NCBI GenBank assembly: GCA_002499905.1
Contig: DANP01000006.1
Coordinates: 1 to 36,993, forward strand
Direction of reading: 5' to 3'
Source of the DNA: Methanolinea sp. UBA277
GTDB taxonomy: Archaea; Halobacteriota; Methanomicrobia; Methanomicrobiales; Methanospirillaceae
DNA: 36,993 nt
In this document: in pieces, positions 8,815 to 17,674 of the stretch
Numbering within the stretch: the first letter of the stretch is position 1
Layout of the letters: every line of letters begins with the position of its first letter
Notes under the pieces: model-generated
Database searches by the model: none
The model's input: only the letters and a program-made list of their open reading frames with translations
Told to the model about the DNA's origin: nothing
Made by a program: the position numbers and the translations under genes

Positions 8815-10221
8815 TTAGTAAAACGCCTTCTCCCAGGTCTCCCAGCGCCGGTATGACCATTGTATGAAGAGAAATGCCGGTACCAGAAGCAGGGCGCTTC
8901 CGAAGGCATACAGGACACTGATCGATGCCGCTCCGATCAGGCCGAGCAGGACCGGGCCGATGAGGAGCATCGATGCTGCGAGCACCCGCACGTCGTAGAC
9001 CATCACTGCCGGCCAGAGCCCGGTCAGCCAGACCATGACCGATGCCGCATAGACCGAGACCGAGAGGGCGAGGACCGCCGCCGGCAGGAAACTCCCGTAC
9101 TCCCCGGAAGCGATCGCCCCGGCCAGCACCGCCAGCATGGTCAGGGGCTGCAGGAGCAGGAAACTGGTCAGCTTGCTCCGGATGAGGTCCGGGGTGCCCA
9201 GCGGGAGGAAGGTGTAGGTCGCAATCGAATCAAACTCGGTGACCCAGGTGTAGATGGTAGCCCCGATGATTCCGGCGACCCCGGCGAAGGTGATGAGGAT
9301 CAGGGTGTCCGGGAGCACCCGGGCGAGCACCACCAGGGTGACCCAGATGAGGGCCAGCGGGAGGGCGAACGAGAACAGGGTCTGCCCGACCAGCCCCCCG
9401 CTCCGCCGGAGGTCGAGGAGGTCCTTTGCCACCATCGGCCCGGAACGGAGCCTGCCCAGGCGTCCGGCCAGGGGGCTGAACCGGTCAGGGATATGCTTCT
9501 CCCGGCCGGGGAATTCGGTGGTCATGAACAGGATGGCGAGGGCGAAGGGGACAGCGATCACGGTGAGGGAATACAGCAGCAGGGGGAATGTGAAGGACCG
9601 GGAGAGGGCGTAGGGCGGGAAGAAGAGGACCGGGTCGAGGTTGGTGGTGGCGAGCAGCAGGGCGGAGAGCAGAGCTCCGGCGGCCAGGACTCCGGCCAGC
9701 AGCAGCATCGACCGGGCATAGAGCGTGGAGAGGAGGAAGATGGCGGCAAGCCCGGTGAGGAAGGAGAGGGTGAGGGTCAGGGCGATGGTGCCGATAAAGG
9801 GGAGGGAGAGGCCGGACCAGGGGGCAGCGAGGGTAATCCCGGCGATGAAGGGCAGGACCCAGAGGATGACGTAGTAGACAGTGTCTTTTACCACGAACAC
9901 GGCAAAGATGGAGCGGTCGGAGAGGGGGAGGGTCCGCGAGGAGTAGGCGAGCAGGCTTGCCTGCCCGAACCGGCGGTTCATCACCTCCTGGCCGAGCAGC
10001 CCGAAGCCGCCGACCATGACCCCGAGCAGGAGGAACTGGGCGTGCACGAGGAAGGAGAGGGTCTGGCCGGGAATGATTTCCCCGAGGAAGGGGAGGATCA
10101 GGGAGCCCATGAAGGTAATAGCCCCGATCAGCACCGGGAAGAGGGCGAAGCTGAGGCTGCCGAACATCGTGGCGTGGAGCCGCCACTCCTCTTTCATCAT
10201 GGCGCAGAAGAGCTCACGCAT
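8815..10221 (-). CDS. ABC-2-type exporter permease
   Basis: The start is the ATG at 10221 (MRELFCAMMKEEWRLHATMF), which overlaps the last 8 nt of the ATPase gene; the open frame continues 8 codons upstream with no support. The 468-residue protein has about 12 hydrophobic segments, in two halves separated by a hydrophilic piece around MTTEFPGREKHIPDRFSPL. There is no ATPase motif or recognised substrate domain. With the coupled ATPase it should form an exporter. Long double-length permeases like this occur in archaeal systems of unknown substrate. Confidence 0.82.
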   Translation of the reverse strand: MRELFCAMMKEEWRLHATMFGSLSFALFPVLIGAITFMGSLILPFLGEIIPGQTLSFLVHAQFLLLGVMVGGFGLLGQEVMNRRFGQASLLAYSSRTLPLSDRSIFAVFVVKDTVYYVILWVLPFIAGITLAAPWSGLSLPFIGTIALTLTLSFLTGLAAIFLLSTLYARSMLLLAGVLAAGALLSALLLATTNLDPVLFFPPYALSRSFTFPLLLYSLTVIAVPFALAILFMTTEFPGREKHIPDRFSPLAGRLGRLRSGPMVAKDLLDLRRSGGLVGQTLFSFALPLALIWVTLVVLARVLPDTLILITFAGVAGIIGATIYTWVTEFDSIATYTFLPLGTPDLIRSKLTSFLLLQPLTMLAVLAGAIASGEYGSFLPAAVLALSVSVYAASVMVWLTGLWPAVMVYDVRVLAASMLLIGPVLLGLIGAASISVLYAFGSALLLVPAFLFIQWSYRRWETWEKAFY

Positions 10222-10939
10222 GGGTACCCTTCCCCACCACTTCAAGGAAGAAGTCTGCCAGGTGCTTCTGCTGCCCGAGGATCCCGGCCACCGGACCGGT
10301 GTGCACCAGCCGGCCGTGGTGGATGATGGCCACCTCCGAGCAGATCTCCTCGGCGATCTCCAGGATGTGGGTGGAGAGGAAGACGGTCCCCCCGTCCCGG
10401 ACGAACTCCTTCAGGTATCCCTTGACCGTCTTCTGCATGACCGGGTCGAAGTTGATGAGCGGCTCGTCGATCAGGGCCAGGACAGGGTGGTGCAGGAAGG
10501 CCTGGGCAAACATCAGCTTCTGGCGGGTGCCCCGGGAGAGGTCCTTGCAGAGCACATCCCTTTTCTCCGGAAATTCGAGGAACTCGAACCACCAGTCCGC
10601 CTTCTCTTTTGCTGCGGGGATATTCCGCACCTTTCCCACGAACGCGAGGTACTCTTCCGCGGTGAGGAAGCTTGGCGGGGCCTCCTGCTCCGGGATGATC
10701 CCGATCTGCTGCCGCACCCTGACCGGGTGGGCGATAACGTCGATGCCGAGCACGCTCCCCGAGCCCGAGGTGGGCCGCACCTGCCCGGTCAGCATCCGGA
10801 TCATGGTGGTCTTCCCCGACCCGTTCGGGCCGAGGAGGCCGAAGAGCGATCCCTCCTCCACTTCAAGTGAGACCTGGTCGACTGCTTTCAGATCGCCGTA
10901 GTGCTTCGAGAGCATGGATGCCGAGATGACTGCTGCCAT
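10214..10939 (-). CDS. ABC transporter ATP-binding protein (exporter type)
   Basis: The 241-residue protein has Walker A GPNGSGKTT, Q-loop GIIPEQEAPPSFLTAEEYL, a degenerate signature DLSRGTRQKLMFAQAF (LSRGT in place of LSGGQ, common in ABC-2 exporters), Walker B VLALIDEP and the switch histidine in FLSTHI. The next gene overlaps its end, so the two are translationally coupled. The ATG at 10939 is the only sensible start. It is transcribed divergently from a second, unrelated ABC system that begins at 11171. Confidence 0.93.
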   Translation of the reverse strand: MAAVISASMLSKHYGDLKAVDQVSLEVEEGSLFGLLGPNGSGKTTMIRMLTGQVRPTSGSGSVLGIDVIAHPVRVRQQIGIIPEQEAPPSFLTAEEYLAFVGKVRNIPAAKEKADWWFEFLEFPEKRDVLCKDLSRGTRQKLMFAQAFLHHPVLALIDEPLINFDPVMQKTVKGYLKEFVRDGGTVFLSTHILEIAEEICSEVAIIHHGRLVHTGPVAGILGQQKHLADFFLEVVGKGTHA

Positions 10940-11170
10940 GGTTGAAAAACCCGCGATATCGTACAGGTACCCTGTGCCGGAATGCGGGTTATCTCTTTTG
11001 CCGGCCCGGGGTGGTTGCAGGCAGAGTCACAGAACATGAAATATGAGAGGTTGAGTGTGTGGGAAGGAGTGCGTCAGGAGCAGAGATCGTCCAGGGGTCT
11101 GGTGAGCATCCGCAAAAAAGCAAACCAATAACTGACCGCTCTCCTCATCTACCAGTGAGAGACAGCTACC

Positions 11171-12088
11171 ATGCCGGCCATCGAGGCACACCATCTCACC
11201 CGGCGGTTCGGGACCATCACAGCCGTCAACGACCTCTCTCTTTCCGTTGATACGGGGGAGATCTTCGGGTTCCTCGGACCGAACGGTGCCGGCAAGACTA
11301 CTACTATCCGTCTCATGACCGGGGTGCTCACCCCCGACGAAGGCACGGTGCGGATCGCCGGAATCGACCTGCACACCGATCCCCTGCGTGCCAAGCGCTG
11401 CATGGGAATCATCCCCGAGAACAGCGCCGTCTACGGTGATCTTACCGCGATCCAGAACCTTACCCTGGCAGGCAGGCTCTACGGGCTGCCAGCCGTTGAC
11501 CGGAACAGGCGGGCACGGTCCCTGCTCGCTGATCTGGGGCTCACCGATCGTGCAGATGAGAAGGTACGGACCTTCTCCAAGGGCATGAAGCAGCGCGTCA
11601 GTATCGGGTGTGCCGTCATCCATGAACCGGCGGTGCTCTTCCTCGATGAGCCCACCGCCGGGCTCGATGTGCAGAGCCGGCGGCTGGTGACCGCCATGAT
11701 CCTGCGGATGCATGACAAGGGCTCAACCATCTTCCTTACCACGCACAATATCGACGAGGCCAATGCCCTCTGCACCCGGATTGGCATCATCAACAGGGGA
11801 GTCCTCGTCGCCACGGACCGACCCGAGATCCTGAAGCAGACCTTCGACACCACCCAAGCCATTGAGATCTCGTTTGCCCGGCAGGTCGATCCGGATGTGC
11901 TCTCCCATCCGAACCTGCTCCGCATCGAGCAGCGGGGCGACAAGTTCCGGATCGTCACCGACGACCCTGACCAGGTGGTGAAGTACCTCGCCGCCTGGGC
12001 CGATCGCGAGGGGGTACGGATAGCCTCCCTGAACACCCTGGGACCGAGCCTGGAGGAGGCCTTCCTCGCCATCACCGGAGGATCCTGA
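11171..12088 (+). CDS. ABC transporter ATP-binding protein, DrrA-like
   Basis: The 305-residue ATPase carries Walker A GPNGAGKTT, the signature FSKGMKQRVSIGCAV, Walker B AVLFLDEPTAGLD and the switch His in TTHNIDEA. A C-terminal extension of about 80 residues (EISFARQVDPDVLSHPNLLRIEQ to SLEEAFLAITGG) is typical of the DrrA/NodI/CcmA group that partners ABC-2 permeases in drug or lipid export. A GTGAGAGA site lies about 10 nt ahead of the ATG. The stop codon overlaps the permease start (TGATG). Confidence 0.93.
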   Translation: MPAIEAHHLTRRFGTITAVNDLSLSVDTGEIFGFLGPNGAGKTTTIRLMTGVLTPDEGTVRIAGIDLHTDPLRAKRCMGIIPENSAVYGDLTAIQNLTLAGRLYGLPAVDRNRRARSLLADLGLTDRADEKVRTFSKGMKQRVSIGCAVIHEPAVLFLDEPTAGLDVQSRRLVTAMILRMHDKGSTIFLTTHNIDEANALCTRIGIINRGVLVATDRPEILKQTFDTTQAIEISFARQVDPDVLSHPNLLRIEQRGDKFRIVTDDPDQVVKYLAAWADREGVRIASLNTLGPSLEEAFLAITGGS

Positions 12089-12834
12089 TGCAGCTCCCCC
12101 TCTTCCTCCAGGGTGCACTTGCCGTTACGGAGAAGAACATCCGGATTTACTACACCAAGCCCCCGGTGTTCATCTTCGGCCTGCTTTTCCCGCTCTTCCT
12201 GTTCATCGCTTTCTTCATGGGACGGGGGCTCGAGCTGGTCCGCTTCTATCCGGGGTTCCTGGCCATGACCCTCTTCTTCACCGCATCATCGGTCGGACCG
12301 CTGATCACTCCCTGGGAGAAGCGGGACCGGACCTATGAGCGGCTCCTCTCCTACCCGCTCACCGTCGAGAGCATCATCCTCGGGGATATCCTGGCCGGTG
12401 CCCTCTTCGGGTTCGGTATCTCCCTGGTGATCTGGGTCGGAAGCCTGCTCGTCTTCTCCCTCCCGGTGGGAAACCCACTGCTCATGATCGCGGCATTCAT
12501 CCTTGGCACGGCCACCTTTGCCACGCTCGGGACCCTGCTGGCATCCCCGGCTTCGGATACCCCTTCGACGGTCATGATGCTTTCGACCCTCGTCCGCCTC
12601 CCGCTTATCTTCATCAGCGGGATCTTCATCCCTCTCTCGGCGCTCGGGGGAGCGGCGCTGGCGGTCTCCTACCTTTCGCCCCTCACCTACCTGGTGGACC
12701 TCTTCCAGGGCGCCATGAACGGGGCAGCGGTGATCGGGCCGGCCACCGACCTGCTCGCCCTCCTCGTGTGCATCCTCCTCTTTGCCGCCGGTGCAGTGTA
12801 CTTCCAGCGGAGGAACCTGATGAAGGGGTTGTGA
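12088..12834 (+). CDS. ABC-2-type permease, DrrB-like
   Basis: The protein has 248 residues with six membrane spans. It starts with a cytoplasmic segment (AVTEKNIRIYYTKPPVFIFGLLFP) that is typical of DrrB/NodJ/ABC2_membrane permeases. The LVRLPLIFISGIFIPLSALGG segment is the conserved ABC-2 signature near the fifth span. It is coupled to the DrrA-like ATPase. The likely role is drug, lipid or polysaccharide efflux; the substrate is unknown. Confidence 0.9.
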   Translation: MQLPLFLQGALAVTEKNIRIYYTKPPVFIFGLLFPLFLFIAFFMGRGLELVRFYPGFLAMTLFFTASSVGPLITPWEKRDRTYERLLSYPLTVESIILGDILAGALFGFGISLVIWVGSLLVFSLPVGNPLLMIAAFILGTATFATLGTLLASPASDTPSTVMMLSTLVRLPLIFISGIFIPLSALGGAALAVSYLSPLTYLVDLFQGAMNGAAVIGPATDLLALLVCILLFAAGAVYFQRRNLMKGL

Positions 12835-12861
12835 TCCGGCAAACGGGCATCCCCTGCCGGA
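12835..12861 (+). terminator. Hairpin after the DrrB-like gene
   Basis: Directly after the stop codon at 12834 there is a perfect 7-bp inverted repeat, TCCGGCA at 12835-12841 and TGCCGGA at 12855-12861, with a 13-nt loop. No T run follows, so it could be an mRNA 3' end structure and not a true terminator. Confidence 0.4.
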
Positions 12862-13007
12862 AAGCGCGACGGCAACACCATATGGTCTAGCTCGACAACT
12901 GCATGGGGTGCCGGGCAGGGGCAGAACGAAAAAGGACCCTCAGAGCTCACTCCAGTAAAAAACCTGACACAACCCTGTCCGTTCATTCCTGTGAACATAC
13001 ACCGGCC

Positions 13008-13724
13008 CTACCCGCTCCATCCCCGGCTCTTCAGGTTCTCCACCACGAACGGGTAGCGCTCCAGGTACTCGATCTCGATGCGGCCCGAAATACCCTTCTC
13101 CCGCAGGACCCGGGTCAGCTCTTCCACCCCTTCCCGGCCGAAGAGGTCCCCCATCACCGCCGGCCAGGCCTCCACCCCGGCCTCCTCCAGCCGCTTCAGT
13201 GCCACGAGAGGCAGGGAGAAAAACTCACCGCGGGCACCGGTGATCTTCTCAAAAGTCACCGAGTTCCACCCCTTGATACTCACCCGCACGGACACGTCAT
13301 GCTGCACGAGGAAATCGATCAGGTCGGGGCGATGGCCGAGGATGAGCCCGTTGGTCTCAAGGATGAACCGGCCGGCCCGCAACACCTCCAGCAGGTGGTG
13401 AAAGGACCGCTCACCCAGCACCGGTTCGGCACCGCTCACCCGGAAGAGGCTGATGCCCTTCTTCGCGGCGATGGCCCGGAGCTTCTCCACCACCTGCTGT
13501 GGTGCATAGAACGTACCATACGTTTCCGGGCACAGGTTCCGCCGGTAGTTCCAGCAGTAGGCGCAGAGGAAACAGCAGCCGACGGCATCGGCGGTCACGA
13601 TCCCGCCGTAGTGACGGGATGCCCGGAACCGGTAGTACTTCCGCATGCCGTTCCGCATGACGATCGCCTCGACTTCGCGGGCCCGTTCGAGAGGATCGAA
13701 GGGGACCGGGAGGTCGATGATCAT
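13008..13724 (-). CDS. Radical SAM protein
   Basis: The ATG at 13724 overlaps the stop codon of the upstream methyltransferase gene (ATGA). The 238-residue protein has the radical SAM cluster motif C-x3-C-x2-C in GCCFLCAYCWNYRRN (about residues 48-62), followed by an SGAEP segment in place of the usual GGEP, and FILETNGL, a typical strand of the half-barrel. It resembles pyruvate formate-lyase activase-like archaeal radical SAM proteins without a SPASM domain. The substrate is unknown. Coupling with a SAM methyltransferase suggests both act on one substrate, but this is inference. Confidence 0.85.
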   Translation of the reverse strand: MIIDLPVPFDPLERAREVEAIVMRNGMRKYYRFRASRHYGGIVTADAVGCCFLCAYCWNYRRNLCPETYGTFYAPQQVVEKLRAIAAKKGISLFRVSGAEPVLGERSFHHLLEVLRAGRFILETNGLILGHRPDLIDFLVQHDVSVRVSIKGWNSVTFEKITGARGEFFSLPLVALKRLEEAGVEAWPAVMGDLFGREGVEELTRVLREKGISGRIEIEYLERYPFVVENLKSRGWSG

Positions 13725-14413
13725 TGACTCTCCACTGCCGGATCCCGGAACCCGGCCGCCACTGCGTACAATCCCGAGCGGTAGGGAATTGCCACCCGGG
13801 CGAACCCAACGGAGGTGAGCAGGGCAGACCAGGCTTCGATGGTATACCCCTGGATCATCCGTTCCAGCGGCCCGATCATTGCTCTGGATTCCTGCTCGGT
13901 AAGCCCGGAGTTCTGCATGAACCGACACCAGGCATCGATTGAGAGGTCCAGTTCCCGGGCTGTGCCGGGGTGGAAGAGGTCGCCGTTCAGAAAACAGCCC
14001 CCCTCGGTGAGAACTCCATGAGCCCGCCGGGCTATCTCTTCCCGGTCATCCGGAGAAAGCTGGAAAAGGCACTGGGTGCTCACGATGGCATCATACGGCC
14101 TCTCCGGCCATGCTTTCCGTATGTCCGCTTCGATCCAGACCGTCCCGGCAAGGTCCGGCTTCTCCCTGGCGATGGCAATCGCTTCGGGATTCCGCTCAAT
14201 GCAGGTGAGGTGCACTGATGGACGGACCTTCCGGATGAACGAGGACAGCACCCCGGTCCCGCTCCCGAGTTCGAGCACCTTCTCCGCCCCGGGCGGGACG
14301 AATTCCGCCACCGTGCCGTAGAATGCCTCCCAGTGCGGAATTACCAGCGGGATGAGGCAGTCATAATTCCGGTGATCGTCAAAGCGGGAGCGGGTGCCGG
14401 GGGTCATTTTCAT
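13721..14413 (-). CDS. Class I SAM-dependent methyltransferase
   Basis: The 230-residue protein has motif I VLELGSGTGVLSSF (about residues 45-58), the acidic end of strand 2 in LTCIERNPEAI, an acidic EADIRKAW loop and motif post-I/IV around YDAIVSTQCLFQLSPDD. It is of the Methyltransf_25/UbiE-like small-molecule type, with no DNA- or RNA-binding domain. The ATG at 14413 (MKMTPG) or the ATG at 14407 could be the start; there is no convincing ribosome site. It is translationally coupled to the radical SAM gene that follows. Confidence 0.85.
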   Translation of the reverse strand: MKMTPGTRSRFDDHRNYDCLIPLVIPHWEAFYGTVAEFVPPGAEKVLELGSGTGVLSSFIRKVRPSVHLTCIERNPEAIAIAREKPDLAGTVWIEADIRKAWPERPYDAIVSTQCLFQLSPDDREEIARRAHGVLTEGGCFLNGDLFHPGTARELDLSIDAWCRFMQNSGLTEQESRAMIGPLERMIQGYTIEAWSALLTSVGFARVAIPYRSGLYAVAAGFRDPAVESQ

Positions 14414-14557
14414 TCAGCATATGCGGCAGGAGAGAGAAGAGGGTATCGGAGGCACAGGGATGCCGGCGCCGGGATGCTTTGGCATGTGGTGTGGTTTTCT
14501 CCGGAATTGCCAATGGTTGGAAAGTCCGGGGTAGCTTGCAGGAAAAGGGATTGAAGG

Positions 14558-15256
14558 TTATACCACCGCAACCCGCCATGACCCATCGGACATGATGCTG
14601 AGCACGTAGCGTCCGTTCCCGGGAATGGCGACGGTGACCGTCCCGTTGTACGGACCGATATGGTAGTGCAGGGGCTGGATGTAGGTGCCGGTGGAGTCAA
14701 AGACAAAATCACCGGTCTCGTTGTACAGGAATACAGCAAACGGGCCTGTCCCGTCATTCTCCATGGCAAACAGGGTGTTCCCGGCCGGAAGGGTGATGTA
14801 CCCGCTCGCCGAGTATCCGGAACCATCCAGGGTCAGCGGGGGTGCCGCCGGATCATTCGTCTCCGGCCGGGCGATGGTGATATCCCAGGTCCCACCGGAG
14901 GTAACGTTCATCAGGTACGCCCCTGCCACAGGGATCCCGATGGCCTGGGTGGCGCGGACATCCCCTTTGCTCCGGATGATCTGCTGGTAGTACTGCTCAT
15001 TTGCGATCTCGACGATGAAGGGGCCCGTCCCGTTATTCTCCGTCCGGACCAGGCAGACTCCGGCATCAAGGTCGGTCTGCAGCGACATGGTGCCACTCCC
15101 CTGGTACCCTACCATGACCGGGATGCCGGTCACCACCGGGACAGGGGTTCCAACCGGCGTGATGGACGGATGTTCCAGGGGAGTTTCGGTGCAGCCGGCA
15201 CAGAGAGCAACGAGGCCGATAAAAATAATGGTGATCAGGATACGGCTTCTGTTCAT
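14558..15256 (-). CDS. Lipoprotein with two related beta domains
   Basis: The start at 15256 has AGGAGG 6 nt upstream and gives MNRSRILITIIFIGLVALCAGC, a signal peptide with lipobox LCAGC, so this is a 232-residue lipid-anchored surface protein. After a Pro/Thr-rich linker the body holds two copies of a beta module: VCLVRTENNGTGPFIVEI...TWDITIA and LFAMENDGTGPFAVFLY...SWRVAVV. Each has the element E-N-[ND]-G-T-G-P-F. I do not recognise a named family. A TATA-like stretch on the minus strand near 15336-15345 could drive it separately from the ligase gene that lies 190 nt upstream. Confidence 0.8.
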   Translation of the reverse strand: MNRSRILITIIFIGLVALCAGCTETPLEHPSITPVGTPVPVVTGIPVMVGYQGSGTMSLQTDLDAGVCLVRTENNGTGPFIVEIANEQYYQQIIRSKGDVRATQAIGIPVAGAYLMNVTSGGTWDITIARPETNDPAAPPLTLDGSGYSASGYITLPAGNTLFAMENDGTGPFAVFLYNETGDFVFDSTGTYIQPLHYHIGPYNGTVTVAIPGNGRYVLSIMSDGSWRVAVV

Positions 15257-15448
15257 GGGATCCTCCTGAACCAGAGCTCTATGCCACCAGGGGAAAAGAA
15301 AGATTCGTTTCCCTTTCCGCTCTTCCAACCCGGGAAAAAATATCATCCCGGAACATGTAGCAATCATTTCCCGGGATACCCCCTGATCCAGACTTCCGAA
15401 TTAAGGCCGGAGAGGCTCTGCGATCCCGTGACCTCCTGGCCGTTGATC

Positions 15449-16456
15449 TCAATTCCCAGGCCGTTCCCGCACCACGTCTTCTGCCGGCTTGTCCTGCCGC
15501 ATCCCCAGGAACCGGGGGTGACGGAGTTTCCCGTCGTCCGTCCATTCGGTGAAGACCACCTCGCACACCAGGTCCGGGGTGACGAAGTGCTCTCCTTTCT
15601 CCGGCCGCTCCTTATCGGCGAACGGGGAGTTTTCCCTTTCCCGCGATGCGAGCCGGTCAACGAGGTTGTGCAGGATCCGGTCGTCAAATCCTGTCCCCAC
15701 TTTGCCGGCGTAGATGAGCTCATTCCCGTCATAGTACCCGAGGAGGAGCGCCCCGAACCCGGTGCGGCTCCCGGACGGATCGGTATAGCCGCCGATCACG
15801 AACTCCTGCCGGCTGAGGCACGGAAATTTGAGCCAGTCGGTCGAACGCCGGTGAATGTAGCGGCCGGCAGCCCGCTTGGCGATGATCCCCTCCCAGCCTT
15901 TCGCACAGGCCTCGCGGTAGAACGCCACCCCGTTGCCATCCTGGTGCTCCGTGTAGCGGAGCAGGTCGTTGAGGGGGATGATCTGCCTGAGGAGGTTTTT
16001 CCGGGTGCTGAGGTCGAGGCCACAGAGGTCGTATCCGTCCAGGTACATGAGATCGAAGAGGTAGAGGAATACTGCAACTCCGCTCCGTGCTGCCTTCTCC
16101 CGGTCCTGGATCTGCATCCGTTGCTGCAGGCGGGAGAAGCTGGTGACCTCTCCTTCGAATGCCACGATCTCCCCGTCAGCGATGAACCGTTCTTCCCTGA
16201 CCTTCAGGAGAGCCTGCTCGATCTCAGGGTAGGTGTCGTTCAGCCGTTTCCGGTTCCGCGAGAGCAGCCGGTCCGCATTTCCCTTCCGGAATACCAGGCA
16301 CCGTTCACCGTCAAATTTCCGCTCGAAGATCCAACCGCTGTCAGAGAACCGCCGATCGGTCAGGGTGGCGAGCATCGGCTCCAGCCAGTCAGGCTGGTCG
16401 CGTTCGATAAGCTGATCTTTTTTTTCACCTGGCAGCTGGTTAAGGAGAGGGTGCAT
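15449..16456 (-). CDS. ATP-dependent DNA ligase, LigD ligase-domain type
   Basis: The 335-residue protein consists only of the adenylation and OB-fold domains of LigD-type ligases. The adenylated lysine lies in motif I E-R-K-F-D-G-E-R (Lys about residue 47), preceded by LEPMLATL. Later motifs are visible: FIADGEIVAF (motif III region), EGIIAKRA (motif IV) and WLKFPC (motif V, usually WLKxK; here the second Lys is replaced). The C-terminal OB domain reads EFVIGGYTDPSGSRTGFGALLLGYY. In bacteria this domain is fused to a polymerase and a phosphoesterase in non-homologous end joining; in some methanogens such as Methanocella the parts are separate genes. It begins 6 nt after the upstream MBL gene, so they are one operon. 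No Ku gene is in the window. Confidence 0.93.
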   Translation of the reverse strand: MHPLLNQLPGEKKDQLIERDQPDWLEPMLATLTDRRFSDSGWIFERKFDGERCLVFRKGNADRLLSRNRKRLNDTYPEIEQALLKVREERFIADGEIVAFEGEVTSFSRLQQRMQIQDREKAARSGVAVFLYLFDLMYLDGYDLCGLDLSTRKNLLRQIIPLNDLLRYTEHQDGNGVAFYREACAKGWEGIIAKRAAGRYIHRRSTDWLKFPCLSRQEFVIGGYTDPSGSRTGFGALLLGYYDGNELIYAGKVGTGFDDRILHNLVDRLASRERENSPFADKERPEKGEHFVTPDLVCEVVFTEWTDDGKLRHPRFLGMRQDKPAEDVVRERPGN

Positions 16457-16462
16457 ACCAAG

Positions 16463-17203
16463 TCACCCTCCAAACCGGGAGAGCGAAGACTGTCCGAGGG
16501 GGAACACCGGGCCTGCGGTCTCCAGCTCCATCCCGTCATGGGCGGCACTGACAGACACCCCGTACTCCTCCCCGAGCGCCGCTATCTTCTCCCGGGCTGC
16601 TTCGATATCCTCGTAGAACCAGCTTCCGAAGTGGACGAACAGGATGCGGGTGGTGTAGGGAGCAAACAGGCGGACCAGGTCGGGGATACCGTTATGACCG
16701 TAGAGAACTCCCGTCTCCGGATCCCGCCGGATGCGGCCGCCCTTCCGGATCAGGCTCCCGTCCGTGATCACCAGGTCGACCGGGTCAAAGAGGGTGTGGT
16801 ACTCCCGGTTGATCCAGATCAGGTCACCGGTGTAGAGCAGCGACTCCCCTCCCTTCCGGACCAGGTAGGCAGCCGACTTCACCAGCTTGCTGTGGTGGGT
16901 TGGGACAGGGGTGATTGTGTAGGGTCCGAGGTATGCCGGGCCGTCGATCACCGTCACGGTGACCGCATCGTCATATGCTTCGGGCCCGGAGACCGGGATG
17001 TCGAATGAGGCCGGACCGGTGACGAAGAAGGCGTGGTCCGGGTGGAGGTGGGTGATGAAGATGTGGTCCGGCCGCTCATCGAGGAACTCCCTCTCCCCGA
17101 GGTCGAAGAGGAGGGTTTCGTCGATGAGGATGCCGGAATGGCGCGAATGGAAAGGGGCCGATTCCGCTACCTCCCCCCGGGTGCCGAGGACGGTGATGTG
17201 CAT
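16463..17203 (-). CDS. Metallo-beta-lactamase-fold hydrolase
   Basis: The 246-residue protein begins MHITVLGTRGEVAES and carries the zinc motif T-H-L-H-P-D-H at about residues 51-57, a later PVPTHHSK and YTGDLIW that supplies an aspartate, and H in VLYGHNG or LFVHFGS as candidate last ligands. No beta-CASP domain is present, so it is not an SNM1/Artemis nuclease. Its place between a SpoIIAA-like gene (11 nt upstream) and a LigD-type ligase (6 nt downstream) is notable, and a role in processing DNA ends or nucleotides is possible but unproven. Cytosolic, no signal peptide. Confidence 0.85.
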   Translation of the reverse strand: MHITVLGTRGEVAESAPFHSRHSGILIDETLLFDLGEREFLDERPDHIFITHLHPDHAFFVTGPASFDIPVSGPEAYDDAVTVTVIDGPAYLGPYTITPVPTHHSKLVKSAAYLVRKGGESLLYTGDLIWINREYHTLFDPVDLVITDGSLIRKGGRIRRDPETGVLYGHNGIPDLVRLFAPYTTRILFVHFGSWFYEDIEAAREKIAALGEEYGVSVSAAHDGMELETAGPVFPLGQSSLSRFGG

Positions 17204-17214
17204 GGATGCGGTAA

Positions 17215-17604
17215 TCAGATCTCTTCTACCGTGATCCCCTCCCGGATCCAGGCCCAGGCCTGCATCCGCCGGTCATGGCTGAAGAACCGGCTCTCGGTGT
17301 TGGGGAATATAAAGAAGAAGTCCTGGAACGCGGTCCGCAGCTGGTCCCAGCCTTCCTCGCCGATGACCGCCTCCCGCTCGATGTGGAGGATCTTCCGGTC
17401 CGGGTCGAGGAGGTCTTCGAGCCGGGCACCCAGTTCTTCTCCCTTGTAATCGGTGATCTCCACTACCAGCCGGATGATGCCATAGGTTTCCCCTGCCTCG
17501 TCAAGGGTCGGGATCAGGACCTCGGTGAGGTCCTCCTCGCTGATCATCCCGCTGAACCTGAACCCGAAGATGTTTCCCGATGATTCGGGCAGTATCTCGA
17601 TCAC
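17215..17604 (-). CDS. SpoIIAA-like (STAS-fold) protein
   Basis: The GTG at 17604 has GGGAGG about 8 nt upstream. The 129-residue protein has the SpoIIAA-like pattern: NIFGFRFSGMISEEDLTEVLIPTL at the start, LVVEITDYKG in the middle and ILHIEREAVIGEEGWDQ before the C-terminal helix with FFFIFPNTESRFF. Family members (PF11964) may bind lipids or act as switches; the phosphorylated serine of true SpoIIAA is not evident. First gene of the operon with the MBL and ligase genes. Confidence 0.85.
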   Translation of the reverse strand: MIEILPESSGNIFGFRFSGMISEEDLTEVLIPTLDEAGETYGIIRLVVEITDYKGEELGARLEDLLDPDRKILHIEREAVIGEEGWDQLRTAFQDFFFIFPNTESRFFSHDRRMQAWAWIREGITVEEI

Positions 17605-17674
17605 GGTCTGAACCTCCCTCTATACTCCCTGCACAGATTCATGGATTCACTCCCAGCCAATCGATCTCCCGATG

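Noticed and set aside
8860..10326. 488-codon open frame on the plus strand
   Set aside because: It is antisense to the ABC-2 permease gene, and its sequence is rich in Gly, Glu, Asp and Gln as expected from reversed codons of membrane helices.
14660..17008. 782-codon open frame on the plus strand
   Set aside because: It lies opposite three well-supported minus-strand genes (lipoprotein, ligase, MBL) and shows only low-complexity Pro/Arg/Glu-rich content, a usual result of high G+C.
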